Of a stretch of DNA of 64,000 nucleotides, positions 19,135 through 27,411 are shown in pieces. Position numbers and translations under genes: made by a program. A model generated the notes under the pieces. That model was given only the letters and a program-made list of their open reading frames with translations. It searched no databases and was not told where the DNA came from. Position 1 is the first letter of the stretch. Every line of letters starts with the position of its first letter. Origin of the DNA: Stenotrophomonas maltophilia (GTDB taxonomy: Bacteria > Pseudomonadota > Gammaproteobacteria > Xanthomonadales > Xanthomonadaceae). The stretch lies in contig WNDS01000001.1 in assembly GCA_009912235.1 (NCBI GenBank), positions 248,001-312,000 on the forward strand. The letters are read 5' to 3'.

Positions 19135-19728
19135 GTGCGCGAGCCGATGCGGAACCTGCTGCGCGGCGGCGCCCTGCTGCTGTTGATTGCCCTGCTGTTG
19201 GCCGGCTGCAAGCGGCCGACCGACACCGGCATGCGCGCCCTGCCACCGACGCCCGTGCAGGACAGCGCGACCGGCACCGCTGCCGGCGCTGCCGCGCCCG
19301 CAGAGCGCGAGCTGGACTGGCTGGAGATGATGCCCAAGGACGAACTGGCCGCGCTCGAGCGTGGCGATGGCCCCGAGGTGGAGCACGTGGGCAGCCGGCG
19401 CATGCCGCAGTTCGGCACCTTCCGCACGGTCGATGCGGTGCTGGAGGTGCCGGTACGCCTGCCCGGCTACGTGGTGCCGCTGGGCACCACCCAGAACGGG
19501 CAGCTGACCGAGTTCCTGTTCGTGCCGTACTACGGGGTCTGCATCCATGTGCCACGGCCGCCGCCGAACCAGATCGTGCATGTGCTGCTCGGCCACCCGA
19601 TCGACATGCCGGACATGTATTCTCCGTTCTTCCTGGCCGGTACGCTGCACGCCGAACGCACGGACGACGACCTGGCCGGGTCGGCCTACACCATGCACGA
19701 CGCCCGCCTGAAGCCCTATGACCCTTAA
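19135..19728 (+). CDS. DUF3299 lipoprotein
   Basis: This 197-residue protein starts at a GTG with GGGGA upstream (an ATG at 19147 is the alternative). It has a lipoprotein signal (LLLLIALLLAGC). The DUF3299 core reads VRLPGYVVPLGTTQNGQLTEFLFVPYYGVCIHVPRPPPNQIVHV. The Cys-x-His and Pro-rich segment is the conserved part of this family, whose biochemical role is unknown. It follows the permease by 2 bp and overlaps the second DUF3299 gene by 11 bp. Confidence 0.85.
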   Translation: MREPMRNLLRGGALLLLIALLLAGCKRPTDTGMRALPPTPVQDSATGTAAGAAAPAERELDWLEMMPKDELAALERGDGPEVEHVGSRRMPQFGTFRTVDAVLEVPVRLPGYVVPLGTTQNGQLTEFLFVPYYGVCIHVPRPPPNQIVHVLLGHPIDMPDMYSPFFLAGTLHAERTDDDLAGSAYTMHDARLKPYDP

Positions 19729-20374
19729 GCCCGTCCTTGCTTCTGCCCTGTGCACGCTGCTGCTGGCGGCCTGCCAGAAACCCGACCCGCAGGCGGCTGC
19801 GGCGCCAGCGTCAGCCCCAGCCCCAGCAACGGCTGCGGCGGCGGACAGTCCGCCGTCGGCAGGCCAGGCCGGCGCCACCATCAGCAGCTGGGACACGCTG
19901 CGCCCGGACGAGGACAACGCCTTCCAGCGCCCGCCGCCGCAGATCGGCCTGAGCCGCAACGGCATGGACGGCATCGGCGGGCTGATGGATGACACCGGGT
20001 CGGGCACGCTGCCCGGGCAGGAGATCGACCATTCCAGCCCCGACCGGGCCAAGCAGTTCGGTTCCTCGGCGGTGGTGGACGCGGCCGATGGCCGCAGCGT
20101 GGACCTGGATGGCTACGTGGTGCCGCTGGGCACCACCGATGCGGGGCTGGTGGACGAACTGCTGTTCGTGCCGTTCTACGGGGCCTGCATCCACGTGCCG
20201 CCGCCGCCGCCGAACCAGATCATCCACGTGACCCTGGCCACGCCGATCGCACTGGGGGCGCCGTGGGACCCGTACCGGCTGGATGGCCGGCTGAAGGTGA
20301 AACGCTTCGACGCGGACATCGCCAGCGCATCCTACGATGCGGCCGGTGCCACGCTCACGCCGATCACCGGCTGA
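19718..20374 (+). CDS. second DUF3299 lipoprotein (paralogue)
   Basis: This 218-residue protein has a lipoprotein signal (ALCTLLLAAC), an Ala/Pro-rich linker and the same DUF3299 core as the preceding gene (LDGYVVPLGTTDAGLVDELLFVPFYGACIHVPPPPPNQIIHV). The two adjacent copies look like an old tandem duplication followed by divergence. The stop overlaps the next start (TGATG). It is probably anchored in the periplasm, working with the ABC/FtsX pair. Confidence 0.85.
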   Translation: MTLKPVLASALCTLLLAACQKPDPQAAAAPASAPAPATAAAADSPPSAGQAGATISSWDTLRPDEDNAFQRPPPQIGLSRNGMDGIGGLMDDTGSGTLPGQEIDHSSPDRAKQFGSSAVVDAADGRSVDLDGYVVPLGTTDAGLVDELLFVPFYGACIHVPPPPPNQIIHVTLATPIALGAPWDPYRLDGRLKVKRFDADIASASYDAAGATLTPITG

Positions 20375-21126
20375 TGCAGACGCGCAGCAGACAGATGGCG
20401 GCGGGCGCGCTGGCGGTGCTGGCGTTGGCCGCAGCGGCGTGGTGGCTGGCCACGCGCACCGGCGCACCCGAGGCGCCGCCGGTTGCAGCGGCTCCGGATG
20501 CCACCGCCAGTGCACGCATCGACGCCCTGCTGGCCGAAGACCCCGCGTTCCGTGACGACCTGGTGTTCCTGCTGGTGGCCACGCTGCGTGACCGCTGCGT
20601 ACCGTCGCAGGCCGGGTTGCTGGCGCGCATGGCCAACCGCGCCTCGCTGCCGGTACTGGCCGGCGTGAGTGCGGTGACCGCGCGCGAGGCCGCGCTGGAC
20701 CGTCCGATCTACCAGTACATCCAGCACCGGGCCGATACCACCGCCTGCGACCAGCCGCTGCAGCTGCCCGCCGCTGGCGACAGGGCACTGGAGGTGGATG
20801 CGGCGCAGTACGCGCTGACCTTTCCTGACAGTTACTTCGATCCCCGCCGTACCAGCATTCCGCGTGATTTCGATGGCCAGCCGCTGGCCGCGCGGGTGGC
20901 CAACGCCTGCAACACCGTGGTCTATTCGGTGCTGCCGCTGGGGGGCAATGACTGGCGCTGCGCGACCCTGCGTGCCCAGGCCCGCAGCCGCGTGCGCGGG
21001 CTCTGCGAGGACGAGCTGCGCCGCCAGCATGGGACGGTGGGCGGGGAGCTGGACAGCGCCATCGGCCAAGGGCTTGAGCCGGCGGTGGTGCAGGCGATGG
21101 CGGCTCTGCCCCCGGAGTGCCGCTAG
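20374..21126 (+). CDS. hypothetical exported/membrane-anchored protein ending the zinc operon
   Basis: This 250-residue protein has one N-terminal hydrophobic helix (GALAVLALAAAAWWLA) and a periplasmic domain with several Cys residues (LRDRCVPSQ, TTACDQPL, NACNTVV, DWRCATL, GLCEDEL, PECR) that may form disulphides. I recognise no family. The TGATG overlap with the DUF3299 gene makes it the last gene of the operon starting at 16647, so it is likely also zinc-controlled. Confidence 0.65.
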   Translation: MQTRSRQMAAGALAVLALAAAAWWLATRTGAPEAPPVAAAPDATASARIDALLAEDPAFRDDLVFLLVATLRDRCVPSQAGLLARMANRASLPVLAGVSAVTAREAALDRPIYQYIQHRADTTACDQPLQLPAAGDRALEVDAAQYALTFPDSYFDPRRTSIPRDFDGQPLAARVANACNTVVYSVLPLGGNDWRCATLRAQARSRVRGLCEDELRRQHGTVGGELDSAIGQGLEPAVVQAMAALPPECR

Positions 21127-21280
21127 CAGCGGCCCGGTCGCCATGCTGCAGGCGATCAGCGCGCTGGCGGTGCAGCGCCTGCAGCTGCACTAGCACCTGC
21201 GTCACGAGCCACGACCCGCCCAGGCAAGGGTGACCGATCTGCCGCTACGGCGACTGAACCGGGGTGATCCTGTGGCGCCA

Positions 21281-21308
21281 TAACTGTACAAGACGTCTTG
21301 TATAGTTA
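21281..21308. promoter_or_regulatory. palindromic operator (TetR-type) at the MFS promoter
   Basis: This is a 28-bp palindrome with 13 of 14 base pairs matched, centred on the perfect 16-mer TACAAGACGTCTTGTA (21287-21302). The right arm overlaps a TATAGT -10-like hexamer (21301-21306), so a bound repressor would block RNA polymerase. The TetR gene at 22892, in the same transcript as the pump, is the obvious ligand. Confidence 0.75.
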
Positions 21309-21347
21309 CGCTCCTTCCACGCGGACCCCACCCGCGGAGAGCGTTCC

Positions 21348-22884
21348 ATGGTTGCCCCCGTCATTGCCGTTGGCCCGCCGCTGTCGCGCGCGCCGCTGGA
21401 GCCTGCTGTTCACCGTTGCCGCCGGCCTGCTGCTGGTCACGCTGGACAATTCGGTGCTGTACACCGCGCTGCCCGCCCTGAGCAGCCAGCTGCATGCCAC
21501 CGCCAGCCAGGCGCTGTGGATCATCAATGCCTACCCGCTGGTGATGGCCGGCCTGCTGCTGGGCGCGGGCACGCTGGGCGACCGCATCGGCCACCGGCGC
21601 ATGTTCCTGTGCGGGCTGGTGCTGTTCGGGCTGGCCTCGCTGGCGGCGGCGTTCTCGGCCACGGCCGGCCAGCTGATCGCCGCACGCGCGTTCCTGGCAG
21701 TGGGCGCGGCGGCGATGATGCCGGCCACCCTGGAGCTGATCGGCCTGAGCTTCCACGAAGCGCGCGAACGCAACATCGCCATCGCCATCTGGGGCTCGGT
21801 GGCCATCGTCGGTGCCGCGCTGGGGCCGATCATCGGTGGCCTGCTGCTGCAGCACTTCTGGTGGGGCTCGGTGTTCCTGGTGAACGTGCCGGTGGTGGTG
21901 GTGGCCTTCATCGCCACGCTGCTGCTGGCGCCGCAGGGCCAGCGCGATGAGCGCCGCCCGTGGGACCTGGCGTCCTCGCTGCTGGCGCTGGTTGCGCTGT
22001 CCGGGCTGGTGCTGGCGATCAAATCTCTGGTGGCCACGCCGGCCAGCCCCGGCACCGGCGTGCTGGCGCTGCTGGTGACCGTGGTTGGCGGCACGGCGTT
22101 CATGCGCCGCCAGCGCCGCCTGCCGCACCCGTTGCTGGACGTGACCATCTTCGCCAACCCGGCCTTCCTGGCCGGCACGCTGTCGGCCGTGTTCACCCTG
22201 TTCGCGATGGCCGGCCTGCAGCTGGTCACCACGCAGCGCTTCCAGCTGGTGGCCGGCTTCAGCCCGCTGCAGGCGGGGCTGCTGGTGTCGGTGGCCGCGC
22301 TGGGCAGCCTGCCCAGCGCGCTGCTGGGCGGCAGCATCCTGCATCGGGTCGGCCTGCGCCCGCTGATCGCTGGCGGCCTGGCCACCGGTGCGGTGGGCGT
22401 GGCGATGGTCGCGCTGGGCTTCGCGCACGGGTTGGGCTGGGTCATCGGCGGCATGGCGTTGACCGGGCTGGGCATGGGTGCGGCCATCTCGGTGGCGTCC
22501 ACCGCCATCCTCAACAACGTGCCGCCGTACCGCGCCGGCATGGTCTCGTCGGTGGAGGAAGTCTCCTACGAATTCGGTGGGTTGCTGGGGGTGGCGCTGC
22601 TGGGCAGCCTGAGTGCCGCGCTGTACGGCACGTTCCTGCCGGCCACCGCGGACATGCCCGCCGTAGCGCGCGAAGGCTTCACGCAGGCGGCGCTGGCCGC
22701 ACGTGAGCTGGGCGCGCTGGGGCAGGGCGGCTGGTTCGCAGCGGCGAGTGCCGCGTTCGACCACGGCAACCGCATCGTGCTGCTGGTCATCGCCGCGGTG
22801 CTGGCGGCCGGTTCGGTGCTGATCGCGCGCCTGCTGCGGGGCCCGGTGGGCGGCCGCGAAGGGGCGGCGGTGCGCGCGCATTGA
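21348..22884 (+). CDS. MFS drug:H+ antiporter, DHA2/EmrB-QacA family (14 TM), frameshift near start
   Basis: This pump of about 511 residues has the family motifs LLLVTLDNSVLYTALPAL (motif D1) and LGDRIGHRRMFLCGLVLFGLAS (motif A), ALGPIIGGLLLQHFWWGSVFLVNVPV (motif C) and alternating TM segments to the end. The ATG at 21348 has a GGAG ribosome site. Its frame runs MVAPVIAVGPPLSRA and must shift by one base near 21393 to join RWSLLFTVAAG; deleting one C there restores the frame. The only in-frame upstream start is a TTG inside the operator, which is unlikely. A TetR gene follows 7 bp downstream. Confidence 0.85.
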
Positions 22885-22891
22885 TGCGATC

Positions 22892-23446
22892 ATGCGTGCA
22901 ATGAGAACCAGCAAGCGCACCCGCATCCTTGAAGCCGCCATCGCCGTGGTCAACCGCGATGGCGGCCACGCCGTCACCTTCGAATCGGTGGCGGCCGAAT
23001 CCGGGCTGACCCGGGGCGGTCTGCTGTACCACTTCCCCTCGCGGCGAGCGCTGCTGCGCGGTATCGACGAACACCTCGTGCAGCAGTGGGAAGCCTCGAT
23101 GGAGCAGCTGCTGGGCAAGGTGGCGGCGGCGGCCACGCCGCTGGAGCGCTACCAGGCCTTCGTGCGCGTTTCGGCACACAGCGCCACGCGCGCCGAACTG
23201 GTGTTCATGCTGGAATCGGCCGACCCGGACCGCGATGCGGCGCCCTGGTCCGACGCCGTGCAGCGCTGGGCGCCTTTCGCCCCCGCACCCGGTGACAGCG
23301 ACCCTGCGGCACTGGATGATTTCGTGGCGCGGCTGGCCGCCGACGGCCTGTGGATCTACGAGGCGATGTACCACGGCACGCTGGATGATACGGTACGCGC
23401 GCGGGTGGCCGAGCGCATCGGCAGCCTGTTGTCCGGGCGTGGCTGA
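22892..23446 (+). CDS. TetR-family repressor of the MFS pump
   Basis: This 184-residue regulator has an N-terminal HTH (RILEAAIAVVNRDGGHAVTFESVAAESGLTRGGLLYHFPSRRALLRGI) typical of TetR proteins, and a helical ligand domain. An ATG at 22901 is an alternative start. The gene follows the MFS pump with a 7-bp gap, and a TetR-like palindrome covers the pump promoter. The simplest model is a drug-responsive repressor controlling both itself and the pump. Confidence 0.88.
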   Translation: MRAMRTSKRTRILEAAIAVVNRDGGHAVTFESVAAESGLTRGGLLYHFPSRRALLRGIDEHLVQQWEASMEQLLGKVAAAATPLERYQAFVRVSAHSATRAELVFMLESADPDRDAAPWSDAVQRWAPFAPAPGDSDPAALDDFVARLAADGLWIYEAMYHGTLDDTVRARVAERIGSLLSGRG

Positions 23447-23535
23447 ATCGCTGCTTTCCACCTCCGTACGCCGACACGCAACTGAAACATGGCGGGCCTA
23501 GCGTCAGTCACTCCGTCTGCGTAGTCCCCCGATCC

Positions 23536-25341
23536 ATGCCTTCCCCCGGTGCACCGCACGACCCGTCCGTCGCTTCCACCGACGACGCGATTTCTCCCGG
23601 CAGCCACGCCAGTCCGACCACCGAACACAACCCCGGCCGCCGCCTGCTGGGCGCTGCCCTGGCCGCGGCCGCCTCGACGCTGGTGCTGCAGGCCTGCCAG
23701 CCGACCCCGCCGGGTGCCGCTGGCGCCGGTGCTGGCACAGCAGCCGCTGAGGCCCCGCCGCCGACGCCCGAGGCGCTGGATGCGCTGCTGCGCGACAAGG
23801 TGAAGACGGTGGTGGTGATCTACGGTGAGAACCACAGCTTCAACAACCTGTTCGCCGATTTCCCGGGCCTGCAGAGCCCGCTGTCGGCGCTGAAGCCGGA
23901 TGACGGCCGCCAGCGCGACCGCAACGGCGAGCTGCTGCCGCACCTGCCGCCGGTACCCGGTGGCTGGCTGCAGGCCGCACAGAGCCACCAGGGCACCGAC
24001 TATCCGGCCGGCCAGCAGTACCAGCACACGCTGCCCAACGCGCCGTTCGCACTGAAGGGCCCGGGCGGCGAGCACCTGCCGCTGTCACTGATCACCCGCG
24101 ATCTGTGGCACGTGTTCTACCAGAACCAGATGCAGATCAACGGTGGCCGCAACGATGGCTTCGCCGCCTGGGGTGATTCCGGTGCGCTGACCATGGGCCA
24201 CTACGCCAACGCCAGCTACGGCATGCGACTCTGGGAGGTGGCCCGCGAGTTGGTGCTGTGCGACAATTTCTTCCAGGGGGCATTCGGCGGGTCGTTCCTC
24301 AACCACCAGTACCTGGTGTGCGCCACGCCGCCGCGTTACCCCGACGCCGACCAGAGCATCGCCAAGGGCCTGATCGCGCAGACCGAGAACGGCCAGCCGC
24401 ACGACACGCGCCTGAAGCCGCAGCCGGGCACGCCGGCCAGTGCGCTGGACGGCATCCCCGTATTCGGGCCAAGCGCGCTGACGCCGACCGAAACGCTGCC
24501 TGATGGCAGCCGGATCAGCTACGCGGTGAACACGATGTCGCCGCCGTTCGCGCCGACCACGCCGACGCTGAAGCTGGATGCGAGCGGGCAGCGCATCGAC
24601 TTCAACAACCCGGTGAACGCGCAGGCGGTGCCGCCGCAGCACCATGCACACATCGGCGACCGCCTGGATGCACGGGGCGTGGAGTGGGCCTGGTATGCCG
24701 GTGCCTACCAGCAGACGCTGGACCAGCAGGGCCGCAACCTGGCCAACGGCGTGGTAGTGATGCCCAATTTCCAGTACCACCACCAGCCGTTCAACTACTT
24801 CGCCAACCTTGCGCCGGGCAGTGCCGCGCGTGGCAAGCGGCTGCGCGATGGCGGTCTGGGTGATGACGAGGTGGGCAACCGCTTCCTGGCCGACGCGCGT
24901 GCGGGCAGGTTGCCGGCGGTGACGTTCTACAAGCCGCAGGGCAATCTCAACATGCACGCCGGCTACGCGGACGTGGCCTCGGGCGAGCAGCACATCGCCC
25001 ATGCGCTGTCGGTGCTGCGGCAGAGCCCGCAGTGGCAGAACATGGTGGTGATCGTGACCGTGGACGAGAACGGCGGCTGGTGGGACCACGTGGCGCCGCC
25101 GCAGGGCGACCGCTGGGGCCCGGGCACGCGCATTCCGGCGCTGGTGGTGTCACCGCATGCCAAGCGCGGCCATGTCGACCACACCGTGTATGACACCGGT
25201 TCGGTGCTGCGCCTGATCAGCCGCGTGTTCGATCTGCCGCTGCTGGATGGCCTGCGTGAGCGCGACGCCGCGATGGTGGCACGTGGGCAGGCGCCGATGG
25301 GCGACCTGACCGCCGCGCTGGACCTGATGCGGGTGGGGTGA
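23536..25341 (+). CDS. AcpA-like acid phosphatase/phospholipase C family phosphoesterase
   Basis: This 601-residue protein has a long N-terminus ending in a lipobox-like LVLQAC at about residue 53, with an RR pair before the hydrophobic segment (NPGRRLLGAALAAAAS), so Tat export is possible. The phosphoesterase (PF04185) motifs are present: VVVIYGENHSFNNLFADFPG with the metal/nucleophile region, and HIAHALSVLRQSP, VIVTVDENGGWWDHVAPP and IPALVVSPHAKRGHVDHTVYDTGSVLRLI. It would hydrolyse phosphomonoesters or phospholipids in the periplasm. It starts 89 bp after the tetR stop and is probably separately transcribed. Confidence 0.85.
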   Translation: MPSPGAPHDPSVASTDDAISPGSHASPTTEHNPGRRLLGAALAAAASTLVLQACQPTPPGAAGAGAGTAAAEAPPPTPEALDALLRDKVKTVVVIYGENHSFNNLFADFPGLQSPLSALKPDDGRQRDRNGELLPHLPPVPGGWLQAAQSHQGTDYPAGQQYQHTLPNAPFALKGPGGEHLPLSLITRDLWHVFYQNQMQINGGRNDGFAAWGDSGALTMGHYANASYGMRLWEVARELVLCDNFFQGAFGGSFLNHQYLVCATPPRYPDADQSIAKGLIAQTENGQPHDTRLKPQPGTPASALDGIPVFGPSALTPTETLPDGSRISYAVNTMSPPFAPTTPTLKLDASGQRIDFNNPVNAQAVPPQHHAHIGDRLDARGVEWAWYAGAYQQTLDQQGRNLANGVVVMPNFQYHHQPFNYFANLAPGSAARGKRLRDGGLGDDEVGNRFLADARAGRLPAVTFYKPQGNLNMHAGYADVASGEQHIAHALSVLRQSPQWQNMVVIVTVDENGGWWDHVAPPQGDRWGPGTRIPALVVSPHAKRGHVDHTVYDTGSVLRLISRVFDLPLLDGLRERDAAMVARGQAPMGDLTAALDLMRVG

Positions 25342-25365
25342 GGTGGGATCGGGGTGTGGGTTTTT

Positions 25366-25548
25366 GTAGATCCACGCCATGCGTGGATGGATGTGTGCGA
25401 TTGCAGGCAGCATGAGGTTGCCGGCCAACGGCCGGCACTACCAGGGCCGCAGGAACCAGCTCAGCGTTTTTGTAGATCCACGCCATGCGTGGATGGATGT
25501 GTGCGATTGCAGGCATCGTGGGGTTGCCGGCCAACGGCCGGCACTACC
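25366..25548. repeat. SMAG repeat pairs, two 106-bp tandem units
   Basis: The phosphatase-kinase gap contains two near-identical units. Each holds a GTAGATCCACGCCATGCGTGG hairpin (25366 and 25472) and, about 50 bp later, an inverted GCCGGCCAACGGCCGGCACTAC hairpin (ending near 25442 and 25548). GTAG heads face outward in each unit. It is the same repeat family as at 15843-16140. Confidence 0.85.
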
Positions 25549-25552
25549 CCCG

Positions 25553-26527
25553 TTACAGCGGCCGCAGCGGGCCGATCCGCAGGCACTGGCCGGTGCCTGT
25601 CAGCCGCTGCTGCAGGTGCAGCTGCTGGGTGCGCGCCAGTGCTGCCGCCGTCGTGGCAAGCGGTGCGGCCGGGCCATCGATCTGCAGCCACAGGCCATCG
25701 GCCTGCAGCGAACACCGGGAGGCGAGGGTGCCGGCCGGTGTATCGGCGGCATGCGCGGCATGCAGCAACGCCTGCAACAACGCCTCGTCAGCCACTACCC
25801 ACAGTTCAGCCGGCGCCTCGATGCTGATGCCCGGGCCCCAGCTGCGCAACAGCAGCCGGCGCAGGTCGAGCGGGTCACACAGTGCCTCGCTGGCACGGTC
25901 GGGCAGGGCACCGACGGGCAGCAGGGCAGGCGTGGCCGGTACCGGTTGCGCGTTGCGCCAGTGGCGGTTGCTGCAGGGTAGGCGCTGGCGGATATCGGCC
26001 AGTGCCAGCAGCGCGATCACCAGCAGCAGCGCGGCGCCTCCGGGCCGCAACGTCCATGCCGGGCCGCCTTCCACCTTGTCCCAGCGCAGGCGGGCGTCGG
26101 CCAGCACCGCCGTGCCCAGGCCGTCACCGGGCAGCGGCACCGGCAACACCACAGCACGGCCGCGCCGCCCATCGGGCAGCTGCAGGTCGAAATGCAGCGG
26201 AGCGGTCACCGTGGGATGGGCCAGCGCCAGCGCTTCGGCGTGCGCCGGACCACTGTGGTGCAGCAGCCGGCCATCGCCGCCATACAGGCCGAAGAAGCTG
26301 TCGCCGTCGGTGCCGTGCGCATCGGCACTGCCCAGCAGCGTGGCCAGCCCCTGAACGCGCTCGCGGGCCTGCTCCAGCAGCAGCTGGTCCAGCTGCGCAT
26401 GCACGCTGCGCTGGCCTTTGCTCTGCACTACCAGCAGCGCCGCGCCTGCCGCATTGCCCAGCGCCAGCAGCAGGGCCAGCAGCGGCCGCCACGCGTGGAA
26501 CCGCAGCGCGGGCAGGGCCGGGGTCAC
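25553..26527 (-). CDS. degenerate sensor histidine kinase-like protein
   Basis: This 324-residue protein begins at a GTG overlapping the response-regulator stop (GTGA). Two TM helices (PLLALLLALGNAAGAALLVV; AALLLVIALLALADI) flank a periplasmic domain. After TM2 there is no recognisable H-box with a phospho-accepting His, and the ATPase-like end is eroded: LWVVADEALLQALLHAAHAAD resembles an N-box lacking its Asn residues, and no DxGxG or GxGLG box is visible. It occupies the place of a sensor kinase but probably cannot phosphorylate. It could act as a phosphatase, an allosteric partner or a decayed kinase. Confidence 0.7.
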   Translation of the reverse strand: MTPALPALRFHAWRPLLALLLALGNAAGAALLVVQSKGQRSVHAQLDQLLLEQARERVQGLATLLGSADAHGTDGDSFFGLYGGDGRLLHHSGPAHAEALALAHPTVTAPLHFDLQLPDGRRGRAVVLPVPLPGDGLGTAVLADARLRWDKVEGGPAWTLRPGGAALLLVIALLALADIRQRLPCSNRHWRNAQPVPATPALLPVGALPDRASEALCDPLDLRRLLLRSWGPGISIEAPAELWVVADEALLQALLHAAHAADTPAGTLASRCSLQADGLWLQIDGPAAPLATTAAALARTQQLHLQQRLTGTGQCLRIGPLRPL

Positions 26528-27189
26528 GGCAGCAGGTAGCCGAAACCGCGGCGGGTCTCGATCAGTTCGCTCGCGCCGGCACGTTCCAGCTTGGTGTGCA
26601 GCGTGCTGAGGATCACTTCCACCACCTTGTCCGAGACATCGCTCTGGGTGTCGTATAGGCGCTCGAAGATCATCGGGCGCGACATCACCCGCCCGCGGTT
26701 GCGCATCAGCAGTTCCAGCAGCGCATATTCCTTCGGGGTCAGCTTCAACGGCTGGTGGTCCCAGCGGGCGGTGCAGCTCTGCAGGTCCAGCTCCAGCGCC
26801 TTGCAGCGCAGCACGGTGTGCATGGTGTGTGGCGGGCGGCGGAACAGCGCCCGCACGCGGGCCATCAGCTCGTCGCGGAAGAACGGTTTGACCAGGTAGT
26901 CGTCGGCGCCAGCGTCGAGCGCCTGCACCCGGTCGCTGACGTGGTCGCGCGCGGACAGCACCAGCACCGGCGCCGCGCCACCCTCGGCGCGGTAGCGCTG
27001 CAGCACCTGCACCCCGTCCAGCAGCGGCAGCATCAGGTCCAGCACCACCGCGTCATAGCCGAAGGTCTGCAGGAAGCCGAGCGCGCTTTCGCCGTCCAGG
27101 GCGGCATCGCAGACGTGGCCCTCGGATTCGAAATCGCGCTTCAGGGTTTGGGACAGGACATCGGAGTCTTCGATCAACAGCAGGCGCAT
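26524..27189 (-). CDS. OmpR/PhoP-family response regulator
   Basis: This 221-residue protein has a receiver domain with acidic pocket (LLIEDSD), phospho-Asp (DAVVLDLMLPLLDG), Thr/Ser (VLSARD) and Lys (YLVKPF). A winged-helix DNA-binding domain follows (LKLTPKEYALLELLMRNRGRVMSR, IETRRGFGYLL). It starts at 27189 and is cotranscribed with the degenerate sensor gene that follows. As that sensor lacks kinase motifs, phosphate may come from another kinase or from a small donor. Confidence 0.9.
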   Translation of the reverse strand: MRLLLIEDSDVLSQTLKRDFESEGHVCDAALDGESALGFLQTFGYDAVVLDLMLPLLDGVQVLQRYRAEGGAAPVLVLSARDHVSDRVQALDAGADDYLVKPFFRDELMARVRALFRRPPHTMHTVLRCKALELDLQSCTARWDHQPLKLTPKEYALLELLMRNRGRVMSRPMIFERLYDTQSDVSDKVVEVILSTLHTKLERAGASELIETRRGFGYLLP

Positions 27190-27234
27190 CGGCACGGCGG
27201 AGGCAGCGGGACTGCCCCGATCATAACGATAAAT

Positions 27235-27342
27235 GAACGCCCGTCGGGCATGACCCGGCACTGCCCGGCCTGCGTGGATGGCCGGCAGCGTCGATGCTGC
27301 CGGGCAGCCGGACAGGCGCCAGGCCATGCCCGACGGGCGTTC
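27235..27342. repeat. 108-bp structured element with 18-bp perfect outer inverted repeat
   Basis: GAACGCCCGTCGGGCATG (27235-27252) is repeated as its exact complement at 27325-27342. Inside lies a second hairpin, CCGGCAGC-gtcgat-GCTGCCGG (27282-27303), flanked by GGCCG arms. It fills the gap between the response regulator start and the protease stop. It lacks the GTAG head of SMAG repeats and a T tract, so it is not a classical terminator. Confidence 0.7.
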
Positions 27343-27411
27343 GGTGGGGTCTGGCGGCCTGCGCCAGGGGCGTGCAGCGGGGAGGGAGAGCCCCCGCTGC
27401 ACGCGCCAGCC

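Noticed and set aside
21361-23136. A 591-codon open frame antisense to the MFS pump and tetR
   Set aside because: The translation is Gln/Arg/His-rich low-complexity sequence, which is the mirror of a membrane protein gene; no ribosome site or domain supports it.
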